Of a stretch of 64,000 nucleotides of DNA, positions 10,203-19,972 are shown in pieces. The DNA is taken from positions 154,934 to 218,933 of the forward strand of contig CAMLKG010000004.1 of assembly GCA_946480695.1 (NCBI GenBank), read 5' to 3'. Made by a program: the position numbers and the translations under genes. The notes under the pieces are model-generated. The model ran no database searches. It saw only the letters and a list, made by a program, of their open reading frames with translations, and was not told the DNA's origin. Position 1 is the stretch's first letter. Each line of letters opens with the position of its first letter. Origin of the DNA: an uncultured Cellvibrio sp. Its GTDB lineage: Bacteria > Pseudomonadota > Gammaproteobacteria > Pseudomonadales > Cellvibrionaceae.

Positions 10203-11069
10203 ATGGCCTGGTCATTACGCACTTTACCGACGCTTTCCGAAGACCAGTTTCTCCAGTGGGGCAAGCTTCTGGAGGAGCGCACCGGCATACAGTTGGTATT
10301 TCAGCAAAAGGCCTGGCTTGAGTCGCAAATTTATGCGCGCCTGCGCGATATGGGTTACAGCGATTACGACAGCTATTATTTGTTTGTCGCTAAAGAAAGT
10401 ATCGACGCCAAACTGGAATGGGCGCGCCTGGTGGATCGCATCGCGGTAAAGGAAACCAGTTTTTTCCGCCACCGCGATTCCATCGAATATGTTCGCAACT
10501 ACCTCCAGCAAAAAATCAATAACCAGTCGCTGCATGACAGTTTTGATGTGTGGAGTTTGGGTTGCGCTACCGGTGAGGAGCCCTATTCCCTGGCGATGGT
10601 GGTGAACGATTGTTTTGAACTGGCGGCAATTAACCCTTTTTACGGCATCACCGCCATGGATATCAGCTCATCGGCGCTGGCGGCCGGTCGTAAGGCGCGC
10701 TATAGCAAACGCCGGATCGAACAGGTAAAACCGGATGAAATAAAGCGCTACCTGCAAGTGTGTGCTGACGGCAGTTATGAAGTGGTGGGTAAATTGCGTG
10801 ATCGCGTCTGTTTTACCCAGAGCAATATTATTAACGCGCGGCAATTGCCACAGGTGGAAGTGGATGTGATTTTCTGCCAGAACCTGTTGGTGTATTTCCG
10901 CCGCTGGCTGCGGCGGGATGTATTAAATGCGCTGGTCGACCGCCTTAAACCCGGCGGCTTGCTGGTGGTCGGCTTGGGCGAAGTGATGGACTGGGAGCAC
11001 CCGGAAATGCAGCGCACCAGCGATGACCAGGTCCAGGCCTATGTCCGCCAGAAGCAAGAACAACGCTAG
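10203..11069 (+). CDS. pilK: CheR-family receptor methyltransferase PilK
   Basis: A SAM-dependent glutamate methyltransferase expected to methylate PilJ. The 288 residues hold the CheR N-terminal helical domain (FLQWGKLLEERTGIQL), the ETSFFRHRDSIEYV motif, the SAM-binding WSLGCATGEEPYSLAM, and DVIFCQNLLVYF. Directly between pilJ and chpA. The ATG follows a TAGTAACT stretch with little Shine-Dalgarno character. Confidence 0.94.
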   Translation: MAWSLRTLPTLSEDQFLQWGKLLEERTGIQLVFQQKAWLESQIYARLRDMGYSDYDSYYLFVAKESIDAKLEWARLVDRIAVKETSFFRHRDSIEYVRNYLQQKINNQSLHDSFDVWSLGCATGEEPYSLAMVVNDCFELAAINPFYGITAMDISSSALAAGRKARYSKRRIEQVKPDEIKRYLQVCADGSYEVVGKLRDRVCFTQSNIINARQLPQVEVDVIFCQNLLVYFRRWLRRDVLNALVDRLKPGGLLVVGLGEVMDWEHPEMQRTSDDQVQAYVRQKQEQR

Positions 11070-11121
11070 AACAACAATTAGTAAAAGTCGCTTGAGCGAG
11101 ATAACGAGAGGATAGTTCTGC

Positions 11122-14100
11122 ATGGCAGACAATCGCAATTTTGCCGCGTTGGATTGGTTGATCCACGAGATCAGCGAAACGCTTAAAGAAGCGCGCCAAT
11201 CGCTCGAAAGTTATGTGGAAAATCCCAAGGATGCCGCGCGCATCCGTTTCTGCCTGACCCATATCCATCAGGTCCACGGCAGTTTGCAAATGGTGGAGTT
11301 TTACGGTGCCGCCATGCTCGCCAGCGAAATGGAGCAGCTGACCCAGGCAATGATCGCCGGTACCGTAGCCAATGCCAGCGAAGCGCAGGAAGTCCTGATG
11401 CGCGCCATTTTGCAATTCCCGCTCTACCTGGACCAGGTTAAAGCCACGCGCAAAGACAATCCGCTGATTGTCCTGCCGCTGCTTAACGACCTGCGCGCCG
11501 TGCGCGGCGAGAGTTTGCTGACCGATACCAAACTGTTTGTCCCGAATCTGACACCGGCCAAAAAAGTCAGTGGCGGGCGCCTGCCGGTTACCCATGACAA
11601 TGTGCAATTCCAGGCGATGGTGCTCAAGCTGCGCCAGATGTACCAATACGCTGCTTCCGGGTTTATCCGCGGGGTCAACCCGGATGAAAACCTGGCCTAC
11701 CTGCAAAAAGCCTTTTCACGCCTGCAAAAGCTCACCCACGGCACAGCCCGGTACGCACTGTGGGATATTTGCCTCGCATTGGTAGAAGCCATCGAAATCG
11801 ACGCGATTGAAATCAGCGTTGCGGTTAAGAATTTGCTGCGCCAGCTGGATAAGGAAATCAAGGTCCTTGCCGTGCATGGCGTTAAGGCGCTGAACAGTTT
11901 TACCAATGACGAGCTAATCAAAAACCTGCTTTATTACGTGGCCCGCGCCGGTAAACACGCGCCCGGTTTTTCGCCTAACTCCCATTTACAGCGCATCTAC
12001 GAAACTTACCACCTGGAAGAAGCTTTACTGGAAGGCAAGGAAAGCGGGGATGAAACCCAACATATGCTGTCAGTGCCCGATGCCGAAGCCATGCGCTCGG
12101 TGGTGGGCGCGCTGAAGGAAGAGCTTAACCTGATCAAGAACAGCCTGGATGTATGCCTTGCGGGCGGCGATACCCAAACCACCCTGAGCGATGCCATGCC
12201 GATTGTAAAACGCGTGGCCGACACCATGGCGGTATTGGGCCTGGGCGATTTGCGCAAGCGGGTCCTTGAACAGGGCGCGGCGCTGGAACTCGTCGCCGAT
12301 GCGCAAGGCACCTTGGGCGATGACCAGTTGCTGGCAATCGCGAGCGAGATTATCTCCGTTGAAAACGCCCTGGATAGCCTGCTTGAAGCCGGTGGGCAAG
12401 ATTCACACGCTGTCGATGAAGCCGACATTACCCTGACCCGCGCCAAGGAATCCGTATTGCGCGAAGCGCGCAACGGCCTGGAGCATGCCAAGGATGCGAT
12501 TATTGAATACATCGCCTCCCAATGGAATCGCCAGCATTTGCAGAGCGTCCCCACCACCCTGCGCGAAATCCGCGGCGGGCTGGAAATCATGCCGCTACCG
12601 CGCCCGGCGCGAATTTTGGGTGCCTGCGCGCGTTTTATTGAGGAACAACTGCTGGAACAGGAAGCCAATCCCCAGTGGAGCACGTTGGATACCCTGGCCG
12701 ATGCCATCACCAGCGTAGAATATTATCTGGAACGCCTCAGCAGTGGCGGTCGCAAGGAAGAAAACGATTTGCTGTTGGGTGTCGCCGAGGAAAGTGTCGC
12801 CAGCCTGGGTTATTCCGTTGCCAAAACCGGCAAGCTGGAAACCCCCGCATCGCTTTCCGTACCCAGAACACCCGCCATTGAGGCGCCTGTTGAATCCCAC
12901 CCGGAAGAAGCCGCATTGGCGGCGGCTTACGGCAAAACCCTTTATCCGCAAGCCGAATTACCGGCAACCGAAGAGTTTCCCGCCGAGGACGAGTCTTCCA
13001 GCCAACTGGAAGCTATCTATGCCCAAGCCATTCCGGAAGCTGCGAATCCGGCGGATGCAGGCGCGGATGAATGGGTAACCGAGGAAACCGAACCCGCCCC
13101 TGAAGCCGTGTTTGTTACCAATGATAAACCGGGGGAAGTCCTTGAGGCCGAGGACATCGAAACCGGGGAAATCGAGGCCCAGCCCGTCGCTACCGCCGAA
13201 GGTAACCTGGTCGCCACCAATAACGCGCCGGTTATCAAACGCGAGGAAAATGAAGACATCGACGATGAAATTATCGAGATCTTCATCGAAGAAGCCACCG
13301 AAGTAACTGAGACCATCGGTGAATACTTCCCGCGTTGGGCGCAGGACTTTGAAGATAATGATTCCCTGATCGAATTCCGGCGCGCCTTCCATACCCTGAA
13401 AGGCAGCGGTCGTATGGTGGGTGCCAACGATATTGGCGAACTGGCCTGGTCAATTGAAAATATGCTCAACCGCGTCATTGACCACACCATAGTGGCGCAA
13501 GCGGTGCATGTACAGATCATCGAAAAAGTGTGCGGTTTGCTTCCCGACATGATCGCCGCCTTCCGCGACAACCGGCCGAATCCCCACGCGGACCTGGCTG
13601 AAACCTATCGCCAGCAAGCCCATTCACTATCGCAGGGTGTTATCCCGGACGCCCTGCTGGCTGGGCAAGAAACAGGCTCGACCGGGCAGGCCACGCCATC
13701 AAGCATCCAGTCTGTTGAACCCGGGGCCGACGGGCTTGGTGACGATACCGATAGCGGGGCTGACGAAGTAGCCCTGTTTGCGCCGGAAGAACCGGCGACC
13801 GAATCGATTACCGCGACCGAGGTTGCTGACGATGAGGCAATCATTCCCCTCGCAGATACCAGCCCGGGCAGTGACGGCCTCGCCATCGAACCGGCGGACG
13901 ACACCAGCGGGGATGAAGCCGCCCTCACCCGGCTTTACTCCGAACAACAACCGGCGAGTTTCAATTACGCCGAATCGATTGCTGAGGAAGATATAGACAT
14001 CGACGACCCGGATGCCCAGTTATGGGATATTTTCGGGGCCGAAGCCATCTATCACCTGCATGTGGTCCAGCAATTCATCCAGCGCATGGAAACCGAGGCC

Positions 14101-17100
14101 CCCATCTATGAGCCGCCCAGCGAAGATATGCAACGCGCCTTGCATACCTTGAAAGGCAGCGCGCATATGGCGGAAGTTACCCAGGTGGCCGAGCTGGTGA
14201 CACCCCTGGAGCGGTTTGTTAAGGAATTGCGTTCCTACCATGTGAACATCAATGACGACATCCTCCAGTTGCTGCGCGATGCCGTTAGCTATACCCAGGT
14301 CGCCCTGCGCCAAATCGAAGCCGGGGAAGCGGTGGGTATCCCGCGCCTGCAACAATTCATCGCCCGTGTCCATGAATTGCGCGATATCCATGTCGCGCCC
14401 CTGGTTAGCCTGCAAGAAGCAGATGCGATGGGCAAACGCCCGGTGGACCCCGAATTACTCGCCATTTTTATGGCAGAGGAAATGAACTTACTGCTGGATG
14501 CCGACAAGATCATTACCCAATGGCAGGCAAATCCCGCCGATACCGACCATTTAATTCCCGTCATGGCCGAGCTGGGCAAGCTCACCCAGGCGGCAGCCCA
14601 TGCCTACCTGCCACCCATGGCCGAGCTGGGATCGAAAATCCATCACCTCTACGAAGCCATAATGGCCGGCCAATTAAGCTGCTCGCCCAGGGTCTGCGAT
14701 AGCTTGAACCTGGCTCACACCGCGTTGCTGGATATGGTCGATGCCATTGCCGCCGGTCAAAACCTGGGCACTATCCCGGAGGCGGTGAATGATGCGCTGG
14801 ATGACTTGCTCACCAACGAAGTCGTCACTGTTACCAACCTGGCGACTGACCAGGCTCCTGTGGTTACCGAAGACATCCCGCTGATCGAGGCGGTTATCGA
14901 AGAACAGCCCGAAGGCGCTGCAAATACCGGATTTGATGCGGATGCCCTGCCTACCCTGACGCTGGAAGAAACTTACCTGCTCGAACCGGATGAATCCGGG
15001 GCGCTGGAGGCCGCCGAGGCGATAGAATTGACGGGCCTCGACATACCGGAATCGACCGGCGACGAAACAGTGGAAATCGGTGAAAGCTTCACCCACGCCT
15101 ATGAATCCCCGGAATTCGATGAACAGCTTCTGATGGACGAGATTGTCGCGTTCGATGCAGCAAATACCCCCACTGACGAGGCGGAAATCGCCATCACCGG
15201 CTTGGACCTTGCAGAAACCTTTGAACCGGCAAACGTTGAGCCGGCAGGTAAGTCCAGCGCGGAGGAGGAAACCCTTCCGGAATTTGCCGGACTGGATGAA
15301 GCGATTGAACTGGAAGCACTGGAAACCCCGGCTGTTGAGTCGTCGCTTGACGAGCTGGACCTTGGCGAAACTATCGAATTGGCTGACACCCTTGCGCCCG
15401 ATGAAACCATCGAGCTGGACGAGCCAGCGCTGTTCGGCGAAATGGTCGAGCTGATTGATGAAGACGCCAACGTCCTGGAACAACAAGTTCCCGAATTAAT
15501 CATCGAAGCCGAACCGGATAATCCGGTGTTACTGGACGAAGAACCAGCCGTTGATGAAGACTTCGATCCGGAAATTGTTGAGATATTTATTGAGGAAGCG
15601 GGTGAACTGCTTGAAGAAATCGACGGCGCGCTCAATGAATGGCAGGACGACTGGAGCAATACCGATTGCGTTGAACAGCTTAAACGGTCATTGCATACCT
15701 TCAAGGGCGGTGCACGCCTGGCCGGATTGATGGACCTCGGGGATCTTTCCCACGATTTTGAAACCATCCTGATCGAGATGGACGAGGATGCCGAATTGGA
15801 CCAGGCATTCTTCGCACGCCTGCACAGTTACCAGGACCGCATGCACGCCGGGGTTGAGCGCTCACGTGCACGCCTCAATGGCGAAACCCTGCCGGGTGCC
15901 GCAACACCCGGTATTGAAACATCCGCAAGCAGCGCGACGGAGTACCTCGAACCGCCCGTTCTGGACACTTACGTCAGCGATGACGAAGTCGCCGACGAAA
16001 TAACCCTGGCGGAGACCGGGGAACAGCCCGTCCCGGCCAGCGATGAAATTGATGATGGTGAAACGGTACCGGCAACAAGCTTTAAACCCAGGGTGGTTGT
16101 GGATAACACCCGCGACCTGGCGACCGCGCTCACTCCCGAAGGCGCGCCTGCCGAAAAACCCAATGTACTGACCTTTGCGCCCAAGGCAAAACCGGCCGCG
16201 CCGGCCGATGCTGGTGGCCTGCGTGCCGGCCAGGGCGGCCCGGTACCGCAAGTACAACACTTGGCGGCGCGCCGTTCCGGCCCGCAGGAAGTGGTCAAGG
16301 TTTCGGCTGAATTGCTGGAGGAACTGGTAAACCTGGCGGGTGAGACTTCCATCAGCCGGGGCCGTATGGAACAACAGGTCAGCGACCTGGGTAATGCCAT
16401 CGAAGAAATGGATTCCACCATCCAGCGCTTGCAAGAACAATTGCGCCGCCTGGACATCGAGACCGAGGCCCAGGTGTTATTCCGCCAGGAACAAATGATG
16501 CAGCACGAGGAGTTCGATCCGCTGGAGATGGACCGTTACTCGCAATTGCAACAATTGTCCCGCTCGTTGATCGAGTCCGCCTCTGACTTGATGGATTTGA
16601 AATACACCCTTGCGGATAAAACCCGCGACACCGAAACCCTGCTGCTGCAACAGTCGCGCATCAATACCGATTTGCAGGAAGGCCTGATGCGGTCGCGCAT
16701 GGTGCCTTTCTCACGGCTGGTGCCGCGCTTGCGCCGTATTGTTCGCCAGGCGGCGACCGAACTCGGTAAGGAAGTTGATTTCGAGTTGGATAATGTTGAA
16801 GGCGAACTGGACCGTACCGTGCTGGAGCGCATGGTCGCACCACTCGAACACATGCTGCGCAACGCTGTTGACCATGGTATCGAGTCGCCCGAGGAGCGTA
16901 TCGCCGCCGGTAAGAACCCCAATGGCCGGATATTGCTGACCCTGGGCCGCGAAGGCGGTGATGTCATCATTCGCCTGCAAGATGATGGGCGCGGTATCAA
17001 CCTGAATCGCGTGCGGGAAAAAGCCATTGAGCGCGGCTTGATGGCTGCCGATGCCCAGCTCGCAGACCAGGACATCATCCAGTTTATCCTGCATGCCGGT

Positions 17101-18111
17101 TTCAGTACCGCTGAAAAGGTCACCCAAATTTCCGGCCGCGGTGTCGGTATGGACGTGGTGCATTCCGAGATCAAACAACTCGGCGGCGCCATGTTTATCG
17201 AGTCCAACTGGGGCCATGGTGCCGAATTCACTATTCGCTTGCCGTTTACCGTATCGGTTAACCGCGCCCTGATGGTGCAGATCGGCGACGACCTTTACGC
17301 AATCCCGCTTAATACTATCGAAGGTATTGTGCGCGTCAGCCCCTTCGAGCTGGAACATTATTACCAGGACGAAAACGCCCGCTTCGATTACGCGGGTGAG
17401 CAATACCTGGTGCGTTATCTCGGCGGCCTGATGGACTCCAACACCCAACCCAAGCTGGATGGCCAATTGCTGCCATTGCCGGTGGTACTGGTGCGCAGCA
17501 CCGAGCACACGGTAGCGCTACAGGTGGATCGCCTGCTTGGTTCGCGCGAAATTGTAGTGAAGACCCTGGGCGCGCAATTCAGCGCCGTGCGTGGCGTCTC
17601 CGGCGCAACCGTAATGGGCGACGGTAGCGTGGTGGTGATCCTGGACCTGCATGCGATGATCCGCGAACAGTTGGCCCTGGGAGCCCAACATGTCATCCAA
17701 CTGGAGCCACTCAAAGCCTTGCCTGTTGCCGAGGAAGACCAGAGCGAAAAAACCATTATGGTGGTGGACGATTCGGTAACCGTGCGCAAGGTAACCGGAC
17801 GTTTCCTCGAGCGCGAGGGCTTCCGCGTGATCACCGCAAAAGACGGTGTGGAAGCGTTGCAATTGCTGCAAGACCACATCCCCGATGTAATGCTCCTGGA
17901 TATTGAAATGCCGCGCATGGATGGCTTTGAAGTTGCTAAAAACGTGCGCACCAGCTCACGCCTGAAGGATTTGCCGATCATCATGATCACCTCGCGTACC
18001 GGCGAAAAACACCGCGAGCGCGCCTTCAGCCTGGGGGTAAACAAATACATGGGTAAGCCCTACCAGGAGGATTTGCTGCTCACCAACATCCACGAGCTGC
18101 TGAAAAAATAA
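11122..18111 (+). CDS. chpA: Hybrid chemotaxis histidine kinase ChpA
   Basis: The central kinase of the twitching system, 2329 residues, close to Pseudomonas ChpA in size. The first roughly 560 residues are FimL-like helical units without a phospho-histidine motif. Three Hpt domains with HTLKG or HTFKG follow, with phospho-acceptor histidines at about 757, 1008 and 1525, separated by acidic low-complexity linkers. Then come the dimerisation segment (ELLEELVNLAGETSISRGRMEQ, near 1730), the ATPase domain with LRNAVDHGIES, DDGRGINL and GRGVGMDVV, a CheW-like domain, and a C-terminal receiver (IMVVDDSVTV, DVMLLDIEMPRMDG). It phosphorylates PilG and PilH. Confidence 0.96.
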   Translation: MADNRNFAALDWLIHEISETLKEARQSLESYVENPKDAARIRFCLTHIHQVHGSLQMVEFYGAAMLASEMEQLTQAMIAGTVANASEAQEVLMRAILQFPLYLDQVKATRKDNPLIVLPLLNDLRAVRGESLLTDTKLFVPNLTPAKKVSGGRLPVTHDNVQFQAMVLKLRQMYQYAASGFIRGVNPDENLAYLQKAFSRLQKLTHGTARYALWDICLALVEAIEIDAIEISVAVKNLLRQLDKEIKVLAVHGVKALNSFTNDELIKNLLYYVARAGKHAPGFSPNSHLQRIYETYHLEEALLEGKESGDETQHMLSVPDAEAMRSVVGALKEELNLIKNSLDVCLAGGDTQTTLSDAMPIVKRVADTMAVLGLGDLRKRVLEQGAALELVADAQGTLGDDQLLAIASEIISVENALDSLLEAGGQDSHAVDEADITLTRAKESVLREARNGLEHAKDAIIEYIASQWNRQHLQSVPTTLREIRGGLEIMPLPRPARILGACARFIEEQLLEQEANPQWSTLDTLADAITSVEYYLERLSSGGRKEENDLLLGVAEESVASLGYSVAKTGKLETPASLSVPRTPAIEAPVESHPEEAALAAAYGKTLYPQAELPATEEFPAEDESSSQLEAIYAQAIPEAANPADAGADEWVTEETEPAPEAVFVTNDKPGEVLEAEDIETGEIEAQPVATAEGNLVATNNAPVIKREENEDIDDEIIEIFIEEATEVTETIGEYFPRWAQDFEDNDSLIEFRRAFHTLKGSGRMVGANDIGELAWSIENMLNRVIDHTIVAQAVHVQIIEKVCGLLPDMIAAFRDNRPNPHADLAETYRQQAHSLSQGVIPDALLAGQETGSTGQATPSSIQSVEPGADGLGDDTDSGADEVALFAPEEPATESITATEVADDEAIIPLADTSPGSDGLAIEPADDTSGDEAALTRLYSEQQPASFNYAESIAEEDIDIDDPDAQLWDIFGAEAIYHLHVVQQFIQRMETEAPIYEPPSEDMQRALHTLKGSAHMAEVTQVAELVTPLERFVKELRSYHVNINDDILQLLRDAVSYTQVALRQIEAGEAVGIPRLQQFIARVHELRDIHVAPLVSLQEADAMGKRPVDPELLAIFMAEEMNLLLDADKIITQWQANPADTDHLIPVMAELGKLTQAAAHAYLPPMAELGSKIHHLYEAIMAGQLSCSPRVCDSLNLAHTALLDMVDAIAAGQNLGTIPEAVNDALDDLLTNEVVTVTNLATDQAPVVTEDIPLIEAVIEEQPEGAANTGFDADALPTLTLEETYLLEPDESGALEAAEAIELTGLDIPESTGDETVEIGESFTHAYESPEFDEQLLMDEIVAFDAANTPTDEAEIAITGLDLAETFEPANVEPAGKSSAEEETLPEFAGLDEAIELEALETPAVESSLDELDLGETIELADTLAPDETIELDEPALFGEMVELIDEDANVLEQQVPELIIEAEPDNPVLLDEEPAVDEDFDPEIVEIFIEEAGELLEEIDGALNEWQDDWSNTDCVEQLKRSLHTFKGGARLAGLMDLGDLSHDFETILIEMDEDAELDQAFFARLHSYQDRMHAGVERSRARLNGETLPGAATPGIETSASSATEYLEPPVLDTYVSDDEVADEITLAETGEQPVPASDEIDDGETVPATSFKPRVVVDNTRDLATALTPEGAPAEKPNVLTFAPKAKPAAPADAGGLRAGQGGPVPQVQHLAARRSGPQEVVKVSAELLEELVNLAGETSISRGRMEQQVSDLGNAIEEMDSTIQRLQEQLRRLDIETEAQVLFRQEQMMQHEEFDPLEMDRYSQLQQLSRSLIESASDLMDLKYTLADKTRDTETLLLQQSRINTDLQEGLMRSRMVPFSRLVPRLRRIVRQAATELGKEVDFELDNVEGELDRTVLERMVAPLEHMLRNAVDHGIESPEERIAAGKNPNGRILLTLGREGGDVIIRLQDDGRGINLNRVREKAIERGLMAADAQLADQDIIQFILHAGFSTAEKVTQISGRGVGMDVVHSEIKQLGGAMFIESNWGHGAEFTIRLPFTVSVNRALMVQIGDDLYAIPLNTIEGIVRVSPFELEHYYQDENARFDYAGEQYLVRYLGGLMDSNTQPKLDGQLLPLPVVLVRSTEHTVALQVDRLLGSREIVVKTLGAQFSAVRGVSGATVMGDGSVVVILDLHAMIREQLALGAQHVIQLEPLKALPVAEEDQSEKTIMVVDDSVTVRKVTGRFLEREGFRVITAKDGVEALQLLQDHIPDVMLLDIEMPRMDGFEVAKNVRTSSRLKDLPIIMITSRTGEKHRERAFSLGVNKYMGKPYQEDLLLTNIHELLKK

Positions 18112-18120
18112 GGCACAACC

Positions 18121-19086
18121 ATGCTTCGCCTGGGAATACTGGTCGACAGCGCGCCCAAGCAGCAGGTATTGGCCCAGCTAATCGCCAAATCCGGTCATAA
18201 ACTGGCCCAACAGCTTCTGTTGGGCCAGGCAAAAAACCTGGTAGAAGACGCGGATCTGGATGCCTGGCTGGTGGATGTGGCCGAAGATTATGCGGACGAC
18301 CAGCATTTGCTGGACAAGTTGCTCAGCCGCAGTCGCATACCGGTAATTTTGAGTGACAGCAGTGAATTTAGGGCGGGATCGGAAGAACACGATGCCTGGT
18401 TGCGTCGCACCAGCCTGCGCTTGCAGCGATTGCGTGGCGACATTAATTTGCAACAGGCGGAACCGGCCAGCGAACTCTGGGTACTGGCCGCATCCACGGG
18501 CGGCCCGGCAGCAGTAAAGCGCTTTTTAGCCGCCTTGCCCGCGGACCTGGGTATCGCCTTTTTGTACGTACAACATATTGATGCCAACCAGGCAGTTACC
18601 CTGAACCGCATGATGACCAACGCGGGCAATTACCCGGCGATGGTCGCCAGCCAGGGGCTGGTACTGGAAGCTAACAGCCTGACGTTGGTTACCGCGAAGG
18701 ACTCGGTTGAATTGCTCGGTAACGGTACCCTGGTGGTTAATTACGGCCAGGCATGGAAAGGTGATTACGCACCCTCGATAGATCAAGTCGCCGCGAATGT
18801 CGCGCAGGTCTATCGGGAACGTAGCGGGCTGATTATTTTCACCGGCATGGGTGACGACGGTGCAGCCAGTTGCCGCATCATGAAACAAGTGGGCGGCCAG
18901 GTTTGGGTGCAACGGCCGGACGATTGCACCAGTGATTCCATGCCGGTATCGGCGCTGGCGACCGGTTGTGTCGGCCTTTCGGGTACACCCGAATACCTCG
19001 CCAGGGCCCTGGGCAAGCTGGTTAACAAACATCGATTGCTACGCGGCGGCAACAGCCCGGTAAGAGTCATCAAAAACGCGAATTAA
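18121..19086 (+). CDS. chpB: CheB-type methylesterase ChpB
   Basis: Removes methyl groups from PilJ. The catalytic domain occupies the C-terminal two thirds: Ser125 in AASTGGP, His152 in VQHIDANQ, and Asp246 in TGMGDDGA form the CheB triad. The N-terminal 110 residues take the place of the CheB receiver but I see no clear phospho-acceptor site, so control by ChpA phosphorylation is doubtful. The start is 9 bp after chpA. Confidence 0.92.
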   Translation: MLRLGILVDSAPKQQVLAQLIAKSGHKLAQQLLLGQAKNLVEDADLDAWLVDVAEDYADDQHLLDKLLSRSRIPVILSDSSEFRAGSEEHDAWLRRTSLRLQRLRGDINLQQAEPASELWVLAASTGGPAAVKRFLAALPADLGIAFLYVQHIDANQAVTLNRMMTNAGNYPAMVASQGLVLEANSLTLVTAKDSVELLGNGTLVVNYGQAWKGDYAPSIDQVAANVAQVYRERSGLIIFTGMGDDGAASCRIMKQVGGQVWVQRPDDCTSDSMPVSALATGCVGLSGTPEYLARALGKLVNKHRLLRGGNSPVRVIKNAN

Positions 19087-19105
19087 CAGCATTACAGGAA
19101 ACACC

Positions 19106-19588
19106 ATGAGAGCGCCCCAACGCATAGAAAAGAAAATAGAAGAAGTGGCGAGCCTGCTGATACCGCTCCAGGGGCGCACTTTACTGGCACCCAACGTGAC
19201 CGTGGCGGAAATCGTCCCCGTGTCCCAGGTGGCTGCCGTACAAGACGCCCCCGCCTGGTATTTGGGTAATTGCAGTTGGCGCGAACAAACCATCCCGCTA
19301 CTTTCATTTGAAGTGATGAACGGTGAAGAAAAACCCGGCGTTGTCCCCCGCTCCCGCTTCGCCGTACTTAACACCACCGGCCAGCATGACTCCCTGCCTT
19401 TTATTGCGATCCTCACCCAGGGCCTGCCGCGCCTGGCGCGCGTCACTGAGGAAGAAATCACCGAACGGGAAGATGCCGAAAACAAACCCTTTGAGGCGAT
19501 GCATGTTTCCTGGGCGGGCGAAGAAGCCGTTATTCCCAATGTGGAAGCCATGGAACGCGCTTTCCTCGACTATTTACACCTCGAATAA
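19106..19588 (+). CDS. chpC: CheW-like protein ChpC
   Basis: A second CheW-type coupling protein (160 residues), linked in Pseudomonas to chemosensory responses of twitching. SLLIPLQGRTLLAPNVTVAEIV and WYLGNCSWREQTIPLLSFEVM correspond to CheW strands. It starts 19 bp after chpB and ends 2 bp before the FKBP gene. Confidence 0.88.
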   Translation: MRAPQRIEKKIEEVASLLIPLQGRTLLAPNVTVAEIVPVSQVAAVQDAPAWYLGNCSWREQTIPLLSFEVMNGEEKPGVVPRSRFAVLNTTGQHDSLPFIAILTQGLPRLARVTEEEITEREDAENKPFEAMHVSWAGEEAVIPNVEAMERAFLDYLHLE

Positions 19589-19590
19589 CT

Positions 19591-19938
19591 ATGGCTGGTG
19601 TTAGTGAATTGATTGTCGAGGATCTAATCCCCGGCACCGGCAAAGCCGTGGTCAAAGGTGCGCTGATTACCACCCACTACACCGGCTGGCTCGAAGACGG
19701 CACCGAATTCGATTCCTCCCATCGCAAAGGCAAACCCTTCCAATGCGTGATCGGCACTGGCCGCGTCATCAAGGGCTGGGACCAGGGCCTGATGGGTATG
19801 CAGGTCGGCGGCAAACGTAAACTGCAAGTTCCCGCGCACCTCGCCTACGGCGAACGCCAAATCGGGCCATTGATCAAACCCAATTCGAATTTGATATTTG
19901 AAATTGAATTACTGGAAGTGCTGACGCGGGAAGGGTGA
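19591..19938 (+). CDS. FKBP-type peptidyl-prolyl isomerase
   Basis: A single FKBP domain of 115 residues with no signal peptide, so probably cytoplasmic. Typical motifs are ITTHYTGWLEDGTEFDSS, VIGTGRVIKGWDQGLMGMQVGGKRKLQVP, LAYGER and LIFEIELLEV. It begins two bases after the chpC stop, so it is almost certainly translated from the chemosensory transcript. A link to folding of pilus or signalling proteins is only inferred from position. Confidence 0.93.
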   Translation: MAGVSELIVEDLIPGTGKAVVKGALITTHYTGWLEDGTEFDSSHRKGKPFQCVIGTGRVIKGWDQGLMGMQVGGKRKLQVPAHLAYGERQIGPLIKPNSNLIFEIELLEVLTREG

Positions 19939-19972
19939 ATCATCGCCAGTCACAGGACCAACCGCAAACCCA

